From the NCBI RefSeq assembly GCF_014762765.1, contig NZ_JABURH010000070.1:1-62718 (forward strand): a stretch of 62,718 bases of DNA, in the 5' to 3' direction. Below are positions 16,903 through 25,221 of the stretch, piece after piece. Below the pieces are notes generated by a model. That model was given only the letters and a program-made list of their open reading frames with translations. It was not told where the DNA came from and searched no databases. Position 1 is the first letter of the stretch. Each line of letters starts with the position of its first letter. Source of the stretch: Alcanivorax sp. GTDB taxonomy: Bacteria; Pseudomonadota; Gammaproteobacteria; Pseudomonadales; Alcanivoracaceae. The position numbers were made by a program, and so were the translations under genes.

Positions 16903-17729
16903 TGCCAGGCTCCTTGTGCCGGGCGCAGCCAGCGCCGCACCAGCAGATTCAGTATCACCAGTATGGCCACCAGCACCAGGCCGGTGGCCGCCGCCCGGGG
17001 CATGCCGCCGGGTACGTTCATGGCCAGATCATAGATGTGCACGCTCAATGCCCGGCCGGAATCCAGCAACGAATCCGGCTGACGAAGTACATAACCGGCA
17101 GTGAAAAGCAGCACGGCGGTTTCCGCCAATGCCCGACCAATGCTGAGAATAATGCCCACCGCAATGCCCGGTGCCGCCTGGGGCACCAGAATGCGCCTGA
17201 CCCAGCCCCAGCGGCTGATCGACAGAGCTTCACTGGCCTGCCGGTAGGACATCGGCACCCCACGCAGGGCCTGCTCGGCACTGCGTATCATCAGCGGCAA
17301 GACCATCAGCGCCAGCGCCAGAGCGCCACTGAGAATGGAGAAACCCAGCCCCAGGCTGATGGCGAAAAACTGGTAACCAAACAGCCCGTAAACGATGGAG
17401 GGAACCGCCGCCAGCATATCCAGCACCCCGCCCAGCCACTGGGCACGGCGGGTGCCCGCCGGTACCTGCTCGCTCAGATAGAGCGCACAGCCCAGCCCCA
17501 CCGGCACCGCCACCAGCAGACACACTGCCAGGATCCAGCCGGTGCTGACCAGCAGCGCAGCAATGCCGCCAGCGCGGCCCGCCTGGCGCGGGTCTTCCAG
17601 CAGGAAGTCCATGGAAAGCACGCCGGCACCCTGCTCCAGCAAGGACCACAACATCAGGCCCATGGGCACCAGCACCGCCAGCAACAGCAGCCCGCCGATC
17701 ATGCCGGCAAGGCGGTCAGGCCATCTCAT
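16899..17729 (-). CDS. pstA: Phosphate ABC transporter permease PstA
   Basis: 276 aa inner-membrane permease with six hydrophobic segments. The MetI-like permease loop is visible around GVPMSYRQASEALSISRWGWVRRILVPQA. It forms the channel with PstC. Its start overlaps the pstC end by 14 bp and its end overlaps pstB by 4 bp, so the operon is tightly coupled. Confidence 0.94.
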   Translation of the reverse strand: MRWPDRLAGMIGGLLLLAVLVPMGLMLWSLLEQGAGVLSMDFLLEDPRQAGRAGGIAALLVSTGWILAVCLLVAVPVGLGCALYLSEQVPAGTRRAQWLGGVLDMLAAVPSIVYGLFGYQFFAISLGLGFSILSGALALALMVLPLMIRSAEQALRGVPMSYRQASEALSISRWGWVRRILVPQAAPGIAVGIILSIGRALAETAVLLFTAGYVLRQPDSLLDSGRALSVHIYDLAMNVPGGMPRAAATGLVLVAILVILNLLVRRWLRPAQGAWQ

Positions 17730-18576
17730 GCCGCTCTCCCCGCAGACGCCAGCTCAACATCAACAGCACCGCCGTCACCAGCAGCAGCAACAACCCGCTG
17801 ACAAACAGGGCCACCCGGTGGTCCCCGGTCGCATAGGCCATTTCCAGAGCGATATTGGCGGTCAGGGTGCGCACCGGGTCGAACAGGGACGTGGGCCACT
17901 GCACCACATTCCCGGCCACCATCAACACCGCCATGGTCTCCCCCAGAGCGCGGCCAAATTGCAGTACCAGACCACTGACAATGGCCGGCCCGGCCTGGGG
18001 CAACAGCACCCGGCGCAGCATACCCACCCGGGACAGGGACAGGGCCTGCCCCGCCTGCAGATAACGGGCGGGCAACTGGCCCAGCGCCGTGTCGGTGACC
18101 AGCAACGCCAGCGGCAGAATCATCAGTGCCAGCACCAGCGAGGCGGCCAGCCAGGACGCCCCCGGCGGCGCCCACTGATTGATCCAGGGGACCAGCACCA
18201 GCATCCCCCACAGCCCATACACCACCGACGGAATCCCCGCCATCAGCTCCACCAACGCCAATACCGGCCGACGAATCAGCGGCGCGAAATAGCGTAGCCA
18301 GGCCGCCAGCAGCACCGCCAGCGGGCCGGCAATCACCAGCGCCAGCACGCTCACCAGCACGGAGCCGGCAATCATGGCCGCCATGCCATAACGGGCCTGG
18401 CCAGGCTGCCAGTCGTTGCGCCACAGGGCACTGCCATGCTCGACCAGAAAGGGCGCGGACTGTATCAACAGCACGGCCACGATGCCGCCCAGCACCAGCA
18501 CCGCCGCCGCGCCAGTGAGGCGCAGCAGCCAGCTCAGCAGCGAATCAGCGTGAAACCGGGAGGAAGTAGTAATCAT
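17716..18576 (-). CDS. pstC: Phosphate ABC transporter permease PstC
   Basis: 286 aa inner-membrane permease. Six hydrophobic segments and the binding-protein-dependent permease motif (LGQLPARYLQAGQALSLSRVGMLRRVLLPQA region) are visible, plus VYGLWGMLVLVP and GRALGETMAVLMVAGN. The ATG at 18576 (MITTSSRF) is chosen; it overlaps the end of pstS by 32 bp in another frame. A start at 18591 is possible. Confidence 0.94.
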   Translation of the reverse strand: MITTSSRFHADSLLSWLLRLTGAAAVLVLGGIVAVLLIQSAPFLVEHGSALWRNDWQPGQARYGMAAMIAGSVLVSVLALVIAGPLAVLLAAWLRYFAPLIRRPVLALVELMAGIPSVVYGLWGMLVLVPWINQWAPPGASWLAASLVLALMILPLALLVTDTALGQLPARYLQAGQALSLSRVGMLRRVLLPQAGPAIVSGLVLQFGRALGETMAVLMVAGNVVQWPTSLFDPVRTLTANIALEMAYATGDHRVALFVSGLLLLLVTAVLLMLSWRLRGERHEMA

Positions 18577-19348
18577 GGTAGGTCGCAGCACGGTCCGGGT
18601 CAGTCATGAAGTCCAGCAGCTGGCTGGCCGTCTCGGACAGCTCGCCCTGGCTGACCAGATTCAGCTCCCGACTCAGGGGATAGCGCCCCTGATCAACGCT
18701 TTCCAGTGTGGCAGGCACACCGGACAGGGGCAGCAAGCGCAGGGGGGCGCCGGCATCCGCTTCGTAGATGGCGGTGCCAATGGACACGTAACCAATGGCA
18801 TTCACATCATTGGCCACCGCCTTGATGCCCTGCTGGTTTTCACCAATGACCATATCCGGTTGCACCTGGTCATTGTTCAGGCCGAAATGGGCCAGAAAGA
18901 GCTCCTGGGTAGAGCGACCATCCGCCTTGTGCACCACGGTGATGGCAGCGTCATTACCACCCAATGATGACCAGTTTTGCTGTTCCCCGGTGTAAATGGC
19001 GACAATTTCCGCATTACTGAGAGCGGTCACCGGGTTCGCCGCGTTAACGATCATGGCGATGCCGTCGCGACCGATCAGGTGAGCGGTGAGATCCTGCTCA
19101 TCTGTCTTCAGCGCCCGGCTGACCATACCGAAATCCGCCAGCCCCTGGCGGGCATCGCTGATGCCGCGACCGGAACCACCGCTTTGCACATCCACCTGAA
19201 TGCCGCTTTGTGCTTCAAACTGCTCGGCCAGCTCCGCCATTAACGGCGAGATGGTACTAGAACCGGTAATGACCAGCTTGTCCTCTGCCGGCTGGCAGCC
19301 GCTCAACAGCCACACCAATAAAAAGCCTTTCAACGTCTTCCCGAGCAT
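18545..19348 (-). CDS. pstS: Phosphate-binding protein PstS, predicted lipoprotein
   Basis: 267 aa. A signal peptide with lipobox LLSGC (cleavage before Cys18) indicates lipid anchoring, unlike the free periplasmic E. coli protein. The phosphate-binding features VITGSSTISPLMAELAE and GGSGRGISDARQGLADFGM are visible. It is the first gene of pstSCAB and divergent from arsM. The operon lacks phoU and phoBR in this window. Confidence 0.94.
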   Translation of the reverse strand: MLGKTLKGFLLVWLLSGCQPAEDKLVITGSSTISPLMAELAEQFEAQSGIQVDVQSGGSGRGISDARQGLADFGMVSRALKTDEQDLTAHLIGRDGIAMIVNAANPVTALSNAEIVAIYTGEQQNWSSLGGNDAAITVVHKADGRSTQELFLAHFGLNNDQVQPDMVIGENQQGIKAVANDVNAIGYVSIGTAIYEADAGAPLRLLPLSGVPATLESVDQGRYPLSRELNLVSQGELSETASQLLDFMTDPDRAATYHDYYFLPVSR

Positions 19349-19387
19349 GCGTCGTCCTTATTCACCTTTTCCTGTCGCTTTGGATGC

Positions 19388-19409
19388 CATCTTGACGCAA
19401 AAATTACAG
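19388..19409 (-). promoter_or_regulatory. Weak candidate Pho box upstream of pstS
   Basis: On the minus strand, CTGTAAT, four bases, then GCGTCAA gives only a partial match to the CTGTCAT-N4-CTGTCAT pattern. CTTGAC and GTCAAG also flank this region as a palindrome. It is listed because pst operons are standard PhoB targets. Confidence 0.3.
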
Positions 19410-19423
19410 TCAAGGACGCTCGT

Positions 19424-19499
19424 CGGTGTAACCTGATCAGAGAGACGGCATCAATATGTCATCGGGCCCCATCATTCCCACTGATCATACGTTACACCG
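19424..19499. repeat. Large inverted repeat in pstS-arsM divergent spacer
   Basis: CGGTGTAAC (19424-19432) and GTTACACCG (19491-19499) face each other. Inside them are CTGATCAG on the left and CTGATCA (19481-19487) on the right, so the two half-sites are nearly mirror images about 58 bp apart. A third CGGTGTAAC occurs at 20599-20607 after arsM. The pattern could be looped operators for one regulator. Confidence 0.5.
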
Positions 19500-19522
19500 A
19501 TGCACCCACCAGAGGATCAACA

Positions 19523-20566
19523 ATGCGTGAAGAGGTACAGAACTACTACGGCCAACAGCTGCACTCCAGTGACGATCTGCAGACCAATGCTTGCTGTGAC
19601 CAGGAGCCACCGGCCTATCTGAAACCCCTTCTTGCGCAGCTCCATGATGAAGTTGTCATGCGCTACTACGGCTGCGGTCTGGTAGCTCCCCAGCTATTGA
19701 AGGGGATGCGTATTCTCGACCTGGGCTCCGGCTCCGGGCGCGACGTCTATCTCCTTTCCGCCCTGGTCGGCGAGCATGGTGAAGTGGTGGGCGTGGACAT
19801 GACCGATGAACAGCTGGAGGTAGCCAAACGTCATCAGGACTACCACCGGGACGTTTTCGGCTATGCGAAAAGCAATGTGCGCTTTTTGAAGGGATATATC
19901 GAAGAGCTGGATCAACTGGATCTGCAAGACGGCTACTTCGACATTGTTATTTCCAACTGCGTGATCAATCTCAGCACTGACAAGCCCAAGGTCATCCGTG
20001 ACGTGAAACGCCTGCTCAAACCCGGGGGCGAGTTCTTTTTCTCGGATGTGTATGCAGATCGTCGCGTGCCACAACCGCTCCTCAACGACCCGGTGTTGTA
20101 TGGCGAATGTCTGGCCGGCGCTCTGTACTGGAATGACTTTATCAACCTGGCCAAGCAGAACGGCTTTGCTGATCCCCGGCTGGTGGAATCCCGTCGGCTC
20201 ACCATCGAAAACCCGGACATCGAGTCCCGCCTCGGTCAACAACGTTTTTATTCTGCCACCTACCGTTTGTTCAATATTGAAGGGCTGGAACCGGCCTGCG
20301 AAGACTACGGCCAGGCGGTGATCTATCAGGGCACCGTGGAGCAGCATCCCCATGCGTTCATGCTGGACGATCACCATGTAATGGAAACCGGCAAGGTATT
20401 TCCGGTCTGCGGCAATACCTGGCTGATGCTGGAGAAAAGCCGCTTCGCCGAGCATTTCACCTTCGTCGGGAACTTCGACACCCATTACGGCATCTTTGAA
20501 GGGTGCGGATTGAACGTTCCCTTTGAAGATAACGATGCCGGCAACGATGGAGCTCCCTGTTGCTGA
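19523..20566 (+). CDS. arsM: Arsenite methyltransferase (ArsM)
   Basis: 347 aa SAM-dependent enzyme methylating As(III). SAM motif I is DLGSGSG (66-72). The three cysteines that bind As(III) in characterised ArsM proteins are matched by C51 (YYGCG), C146 (ISNC) and C196 (GECLAGA). The C146-C196 spacing of 50 equals that of the algal enzyme. An N-terminal CC pair (24-25) and a C-terminal CC (346-347) are present. No arsR, arsB or arsC is nearby. It is divergent from pstS; arsenate enters through phosphate transporters, so the pairing makes physiological sense. Confidence 0.93.
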   Translation: MREEVQNYYGQQLHSSDDLQTNACCDQEPPAYLKPLLAQLHDEVVMRYYGCGLVAPQLLKGMRILDLGSGSGRDVYLLSALVGEHGEVVGVDMTDEQLEVAKRHQDYHRDVFGYAKSNVRFLKGYIEELDQLDLQDGYFDIVISNCVINLSTDKPKVIRDVKRLLKPGGEFFFSDVYADRRVPQPLLNDPVLYGECLAGALYWNDFINLAKQNGFADPRLVESRRLTIENPDIESRLGQQRFYSATYRLFNIEGLEPACEDYGQAVIYQGTVEQHPHAFMLDDHHVMETGKVFPVCGNTWLMLEKSRFAEHFTFVGNFDTHYGIFEGCGLNVPFEDNDAGNDGAPCC

Positions 20567-20659
20567 CAGGGTAACGTCACGCTTGCTGTCATCGCCCGCG
20601 GTGTAACACCCGTTCTTTCCACGCATCCTATTGCTGTACCGGGCCAACAGGAGAGAACA

Positions 20660-20761
20660 ATGCAACGAGCCATCATCGTTCTGGTGTCAATGGCATTCAG
20701 TCGCCTCACTCTGGCGGGCACGACTCATGTTCCCGTCAAGGGAGAGCGGCACTCTCTCTGA
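20660..20761 (+). CDS. Possible 33-aa secreted or membrane small protein
   Basis: A 33-codon frame with a good ribosome-binding site (AGGAG, 8 bp before the ATG). The N-terminus is hydrophobic (AIIVLVSMAF) and ends in a signal-peptidase-like LAG. It lies between arsM and the TVP38-reductase gene on the same strand. No family is recognised; coding status rests on the Shine-Dalgarno and signal-like sequence only. Confidence 0.35.
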   Translation: MQRAIIVLVSMAFSRLTLAGTTHVPVKGERHSL

Positions 20762-20774
20762 ACCCTGATCGACC

Positions 20775-20795
20775 AACCCTGGATTTTCCAGGGTT
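20775..20795. terminator. Perfect short hairpin before the TVP38-reductase gene
   Basis: AACCCTGGA pairs perfectly with TCCAGGGTT around a TTT loop, 21 bp before the ATG at 20816. No T-tract follows. It may be an attenuator or an mRNA structure in the leader. Confidence 0.45.
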
Positions 20796-20815
20796 AACCC
20801 GGCAAGGACTCACCC

Positions 20816-22960
20816 ATGAATGTTCGCAAACTCATCCTGCTGGCGGTCTTTGCCATCCTGATCGCCAGCTACTTTTTTTTCGATCTTGGCCAATACCTGA
20901 GCCTGGATTACATCAAGAATCAACAAGCCTCTTTTGATGCTCTTTACCAGGAAAACCCGGCACTGATTCTTGGCGGTTTCTTCATCATGTATGTGGTGGT
21001 TACCGCCCTGAGCCTGCCCGGTGCCGCCATCATGACACTGGCCGCCGGCGCCCTGTTTGGGTTTTGGGTCGCTTTGCTGTTGGTGTCTTTTGCGTCATCC
21101 ATGGGGGCCACCCTGGCCTTTCTCGCTTCCCGGTTTCTGTTTCACGATACGGTGCAGCAACGCTTCGGCGATCGTCTGAAAAAACTCAACGAAGGTGTCA
21201 GAAAAGACGGGGCCTTCTATCTCTTTACCCTGCGTCTGGTACCTGCCTTTCCGTTTTTTGTCATCAACCTGGTGATGGGCCTGACTCCCATCAAGGTCCG
21301 CACTTTTTACTTTGTCAGCCAGGTGGGCATGCTGGCGGGCACCGCCGTCTATGTACTGGCGGGCACGCAACTGGGGCAAATAGAGAGCGCCAGCGGATTG
21401 CTGTCACCGGAACTGATCGGCGCCTTTGTATTGCTGGGCATCTTCCCGTGGATTGCCAAAGGCATCATGGCTCGCCTGCAGGCCCGCAAGGTCTATCAGG
21501 GCTGGAAGAAACCCAAACACTTTGACCGCAACCTGATCGTCATCGGCGCCGGTTCCGCAGGCTTGGTGAGCGCCTATATTGCCGCCATGGTGAAAGCCAA
21601 AGTCACTCTGATCGAAAAGCACAAGATGGGCGGTGATTGCCTCAACACCGGCTGCGTGCCGTCCAAGGCGTTGATCAAGAGCGCCAGCGTGGCCTTCCAT
21701 GACAAACAAGCGGAAAAATATGGTTTCGATAGCATCAACAGCCAGTTCCAGTTCAGCAAACTGATGGCGCGGGTACACAGGGCCATCGCAAAAATCGAAC
21801 CCCATGATTCTGTAGAACGCTACACCGACCTGGGCGTGGACTGCCGCCAGGGGGAAGCCCGCTTCCTGTCACCCTGGGAAGTGGAAATCCGTAACGGTGA
21901 CCAGGTGGAAACCCTCACCGCACGCAGCATCATTATTGCCTCCGGTGCCCGCCCCTTTGTGCCACCCATTCCCGGCATTGAGGACATGGACATTCTCACC
22001 TCCGACAATCTCTGGAAGCTGGATAAACAACCCGAACGACTGCTGGTACTGGGAGGCGGCCCCATCGGCTGCGAGCTGGCGCAGACCTTTGCCCGGCTGG
22101 GCAGTCAGGTCACCCAGGTGCAAAGACAGCCGCGTCTGATGGTGCGGGAAGATCCAGAGGCCTGTCAGCTGGTGAAGCAATCTCTGGAGGACAGTGGCGT
22201 ACAGGTGCTCACCGGGCACAATGCCATTCGTTTCAGTAACGAGGCCGGAGAGAAATACCTGCATGTGGAGCACGAAGGCGAAGAAAAAGCACTGCCCTTC
22301 GATGCCGTGCTGGTGGCCGTAGGCCGGCAGGCCAATACTGACAATCTCGGTCTGGAGACTCTTGCACTACCCACCGATCCGGACGGCACCATTCAGACCA
22401 ACGAGCTGCTGCAAAGCCGCTATCCGAATATCTATGCCTGCGGCGATGTGGCTGGCCCTTATCAGTTTACCCACACCGCCGCCCACCAGGCCTGGTATGC
22501 CTCAGTCAACGCGCTGTTTGGCTTCCTGAAATCCTTCAAGGTGGATTACCGTGTCATCCCCTGGTGCACCTTTACCTCCCCGGAGGTGGCCCGGGTGGGA
22601 CTCAACGAGCAGGAAGCGGATGCGCAAGGCATCGACTACGAGGTTACCCGGTACGGCATTGACGATCTGGACCGGGCCATTGCCGACAGTGCCGACGAAG
22701 GCTACGTGAAAGTGATCACCGCCAGTGGCAGCGACCGAATTCTCGGTGTCACCATTGTCGGCCAGCATGCCGGCGAGCTGATCGCCGAGTATGTGCTGGC
22801 AATGAAACATGGTCTGGGCCTGAACAAGATCCTTGGCACCATCCACATCTACCCGACCATGGCGGAAGCCAACAAGTTTGCCGCCGGCGAATGGAAGAAG
22901 GCCCACAAGCCCGAAGGCGTGCTGCGCTGGGTAGAGCGCTTTCATGATTGGCGGCGCTGA
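20816..22960 (+). CDS. TVP38/TMEM64-family membrane domain fused to FAD-dependent disulfide oxidoreductase
   Basis: 714 aa fusion. Residues 1-225 are a DedA/TVP38-type membrane domain with about six hydrophobic segments and LRLVPAFPFFVINLVMGLT. Residues about 236-714 are a class I pyridine-nucleotide disulfide reductase: FAD motif GAGSAG (244-249), redox pair C275/C280 in GGDCLNTGCVPSK, a second nucleotide motif LGGGPIGCELAQ, and YACGDVAG. Near the C-terminus the dyad histidine of lipoamide dehydrogenases (HPT) is replaced by YPT, as in mercuric-reductase-like enzymes. No merR or merT is near and no N-terminal metal-binding domain is present, so the substrate is unknown. Confidence 0.9.
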   Translation: MNVRKLILLAVFAILIASYFFFDLGQYLSLDYIKNQQASFDALYQENPALILGGFFIMYVVVTALSLPGAAIMTLAAGALFGFWVALLLVSFASSMGATLAFLASRFLFHDTVQQRFGDRLKKLNEGVRKDGAFYLFTLRLVPAFPFFVINLVMGLTPIKVRTFYFVSQVGMLAGTAVYVLAGTQLGQIESASGLLSPELIGAFVLLGIFPWIAKGIMARLQARKVYQGWKKPKHFDRNLIVIGAGSAGLVSAYIAAMVKAKVTLIEKHKMGGDCLNTGCVPSKALIKSASVAFHDKQAEKYGFDSINSQFQFSKLMARVHRAIAKIEPHDSVERYTDLGVDCRQGEARFLSPWEVEIRNGDQVETLTARSIIIASGARPFVPPIPGIEDMDILTSDNLWKLDKQPERLLVLGGGPIGCELAQTFARLGSQVTQVQRQPRLMVREDPEACQLVKQSLEDSGVQVLTGHNAIRFSNEAGEKYLHVEHEGEEKALPFDAVLVAVGRQANTDNLGLETLALPTDPDGTIQTNELLQSRYPNIYACGDVAGPYQFTHTAAHQAWYASVNALFGFLKSFKVDYRVIPWCTFTSPEVARVGLNEQEADAQGIDYEVTRYGIDDLDRAIADSADEGYVKVITASGSDRILGVTIVGQHAGELIAEYVLAMKHGLGLNKILGTIHIYPTMAEANKFAAGEWKKAHKPEGVLRWVERFHDWRR

Positions 22961-22968
22961 ATCAATTT

Positions 22969-22987
22969 TCAATTGACAATCATTCTC
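22969..22987 (+). promoter_or_regulatory. Fur box upstream of TonB receptor
   Basis: The 19-bp site matches GATAATGATAATCATTATC at 13 of 19 positions, with 9 of 10 in the right half (AATCATTCTC). It lies 59 bp before the receptor start and implies iron repression. Confidence 0.75.
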
Positions 22988-23045
22988 ATCAACACTAACG
23001 TGCACGGCGCATTTACATTCGATACAGATTATCGAGGAGAGCGCC

Positions 23046-25151
23046 GTGCCCCGTTTGTGCCGTTTTGGCTTGCCTGTTTCCCTGCTGACCCTGACCTGCG
23101 CGCCCCTGGCCATGGCCGAGGATGCCCACCAACTGGGTGAAATCACCGTATCCGCCACCCGTGCCAACAGCACCGAAGGCAAGACACCGCAAAAGATCAC
23201 CGTGATCAACCGGGACCAGATCGAGCAGCAACTGCGCACGAGCTCGGACCAGTCCCAGGTGCTGAGCAACCTGATTCCGGGCTATACCCCCAGCCGCCAG
23301 AAGCTGAGCAATGCCGGTGAAACCTTCCGGGGTCGCAACCCGCTGTTCCTGATTGACGGGATTCCCCAGTCCAACCCGTTACGCGACGGTTCCCGGGACG
23401 GCTACACCATTGACCTGTCCATGGTGGAGCGCATCGAGGTGATTCACGGGGCCAGCGCCGAGCATGGCCTGGGCGCCACCGGTGGCATCATCAACTTCGT
23501 TACCCGTCGCCCGGAAGACGGCACCCTGAACCAGCATGTGGGCGTCCAGTTCACCGCCCCCACCGATGACACCCTGCCCGACAGCCACAGCTACAAGGTG
23601 GACTACCGGGTGGACGGCATCAAAGGCGACTGGGATTACCTGCTGGGGCTGAGCTATATCGACCGGGGCATGTTCTATGATGCGGATGACCGCACCATCG
23701 GCGTGGACGGCACCCAGGGCGACATCATGGATTCGCGTAGCCACGATATTTTCCTGAAACTGGGCTACTGGATCAGCGACGAGCAGAACATCGAACTGAG
23801 CGTTAACCGTTTCCAGCTGGAAGGCAATTACGACTACGTTGCCGTTGAAGGGGACTGGAAAAAGGGTATTTCCACCAAATCCCGCCGCGGTAACCCGGAA
23901 GGCGACGCGCCGCAGAACGAAGTGCTGACCACCGGCCTGAAGTATCACCATAGCAACTTGGCGGGCAATCAGTTCACCGCGCAGCTCTACACCCAGCGCT
24001 TCCGCGCCCGTTACGGCGGCGGCACCTTTGATACTTTCCAGTTTACTCAGGGGCTAAATGATGAAGACAAAATCTTCGACCAGTCCCAGAACGAATCCGA
24101 CAAGGTGGGCGGCAAACTGACCCTGAACCGGGCCGGCCTGCTGGACAACAAACTCAAGCTCACCACCGGCCTGGACGTTCTCCAGGACGAGACCAGCCAG
24201 GTACTGGCCCAGACCGGTCGCGAGTGGGTGCCGGAAACCCGTTTCCGCAATATCGCCCCCTTCCTCCAGGCGGAAGTACAGCCCCTGCAGCAACTGACCC
24301 TGCAGGCCGGAATCCGCTACGAATACGCCAAACTGAACGTGGACGACTTCACCACCCTGGCCTCCTATGGCAGCAAACAGGTGGAAGGCGGCAGCCCCAG
24401 TTTTGATGAAACTCTGACCAACTTCGGTGTGGTCTTTCAGGCCACCGAACACGCCCAGCTGTTTGCCAACTACGCCGAAGGCTTCGGCATGCCGGATGTG
24501 GGCCGGGTACTGCGTGGCATCAACCAGGACAACCAGCGGGTCGATGACTTTCTCAACCTGCAGCCCATTGTCACCGACAACACCGAAATCGGTGTCCGCC
24601 TGAACGGTGACAGCACTCACTTCCAGCTCAGCCACTTCAGCTCCGATTCCGATCTGGGTCAGCGACTGGAAAACAACGGTGGCACCTTTGATGTGAAACG
24701 CGAGCGCACCGAGATCCAGGGCATCGAAGCCGAAGCCGGCTGGCAGATCAACACACAGCACCACCTGAACGCCAGCTATGCCCATATCAGCGGCAAGTTC
24801 GACAGCGACGAAGACGGCAGCGTGGATACCCGCCTGGACGGTCGCAACATCTCACCGGACAGTGTCGCCCTGCGCTGGCAGGCCAACTGGACCGGCAAGC
24901 TCAACTCCCAGCTGCAGGCCCGCCACTACTTCAACAAGGACTTTGAAGACCACAAGGATTTTTCCGCCTACCAGCTGGTGGACCTGTCTCTGGGCTACCA
25001 GTTGCCCAAGGGCCAGATCACCGCAGGCATCGACAACCTGCTTAACGAGGACTACTTCACCTACTTCTCGCAGACCGCCACCGACCGCGACGATCAGAAC
25101 TTCAAGGGTAGAGGCCGCACTATTACCCTGGGCTACAATCTGGATTTCTGA
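23046..25151 (+). CDS. TonB-dependent outer-membrane receptor, probable siderophore uptake
   Basis: 701 aa. The signal peptide ends near LAMA (residue 24). A TonB box EITVSA (about 32-37) and plug domain with FLIDGIPQSNPLRDG and ATGGIINFVTRRP follow. The beta-barrel ends in an aromatic residue (TLGYNLDF), as expected for Omp assembly. The start is GTG at 23046, preceded by GAGGAG. A Fur box lies upstream and a PepSY membrane protein follows, so ferric-siderophore import is the likely role. The specific ligand is not predictable here. Confidence 0.92.
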   Translation: MPRLCRFGLPVSLLTLTCAPLAMAEDAHQLGEITVSATRANSTEGKTPQKITVINRDQIEQQLRTSSDQSQVLSNLIPGYTPSRQKLSNAGETFRGRNPLFLIDGIPQSNPLRDGSRDGYTIDLSMVERIEVIHGASAEHGLGATGGIINFVTRRPEDGTLNQHVGVQFTAPTDDTLPDSHSYKVDYRVDGIKGDWDYLLGLSYIDRGMFYDADDRTIGVDGTQGDIMDSRSHDIFLKLGYWISDEQNIELSVNRFQLEGNYDYVAVEGDWKKGISTKSRRGNPEGDAPQNEVLTTGLKYHHSNLAGNQFTAQLYTQRFRARYGGGTFDTFQFTQGLNDEDKIFDQSQNESDKVGGKLTLNRAGLLDNKLKLTTGLDVLQDETSQVLAQTGREWVPETRFRNIAPFLQAEVQPLQQLTLQAGIRYEYAKLNVDDFTTLASYGSKQVEGGSPSFDETLTNFGVVFQATEHAQLFANYAEGFGMPDVGRVLRGINQDNQRVDDFLNLQPIVTDNTEIGVRLNGDSTHFQLSHFSSDSDLGQRLENNGGTFDVKRERTEIQGIEAEAGWQINTQHHLNASYAHISGKFDSDEDGSVDTRLDGRNISPDSVALRWQANWTGKLNSQLQARHYFNKDFEDHKDFSAYQLVDLSLGYQLPKGQITAGIDNLLNEDYFTYFSQTATDRDDQNFKGRGRTITLGYNLDF

Positions 25152-25221
25152 CGCAGATTTCATCGTCCTGCACCGGGCCGCCACAGCGCTGCCCGGTTTT
25201 CTTTCTTGAGCATTCCTGTCC

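Noticed and set aside
20816-22960. Mercury-resistance MerA
   Set aside because: No N-terminal heavy-metal domain, no C-terminal vicinal cysteines and no other mer genes; only the reductase core is similar.
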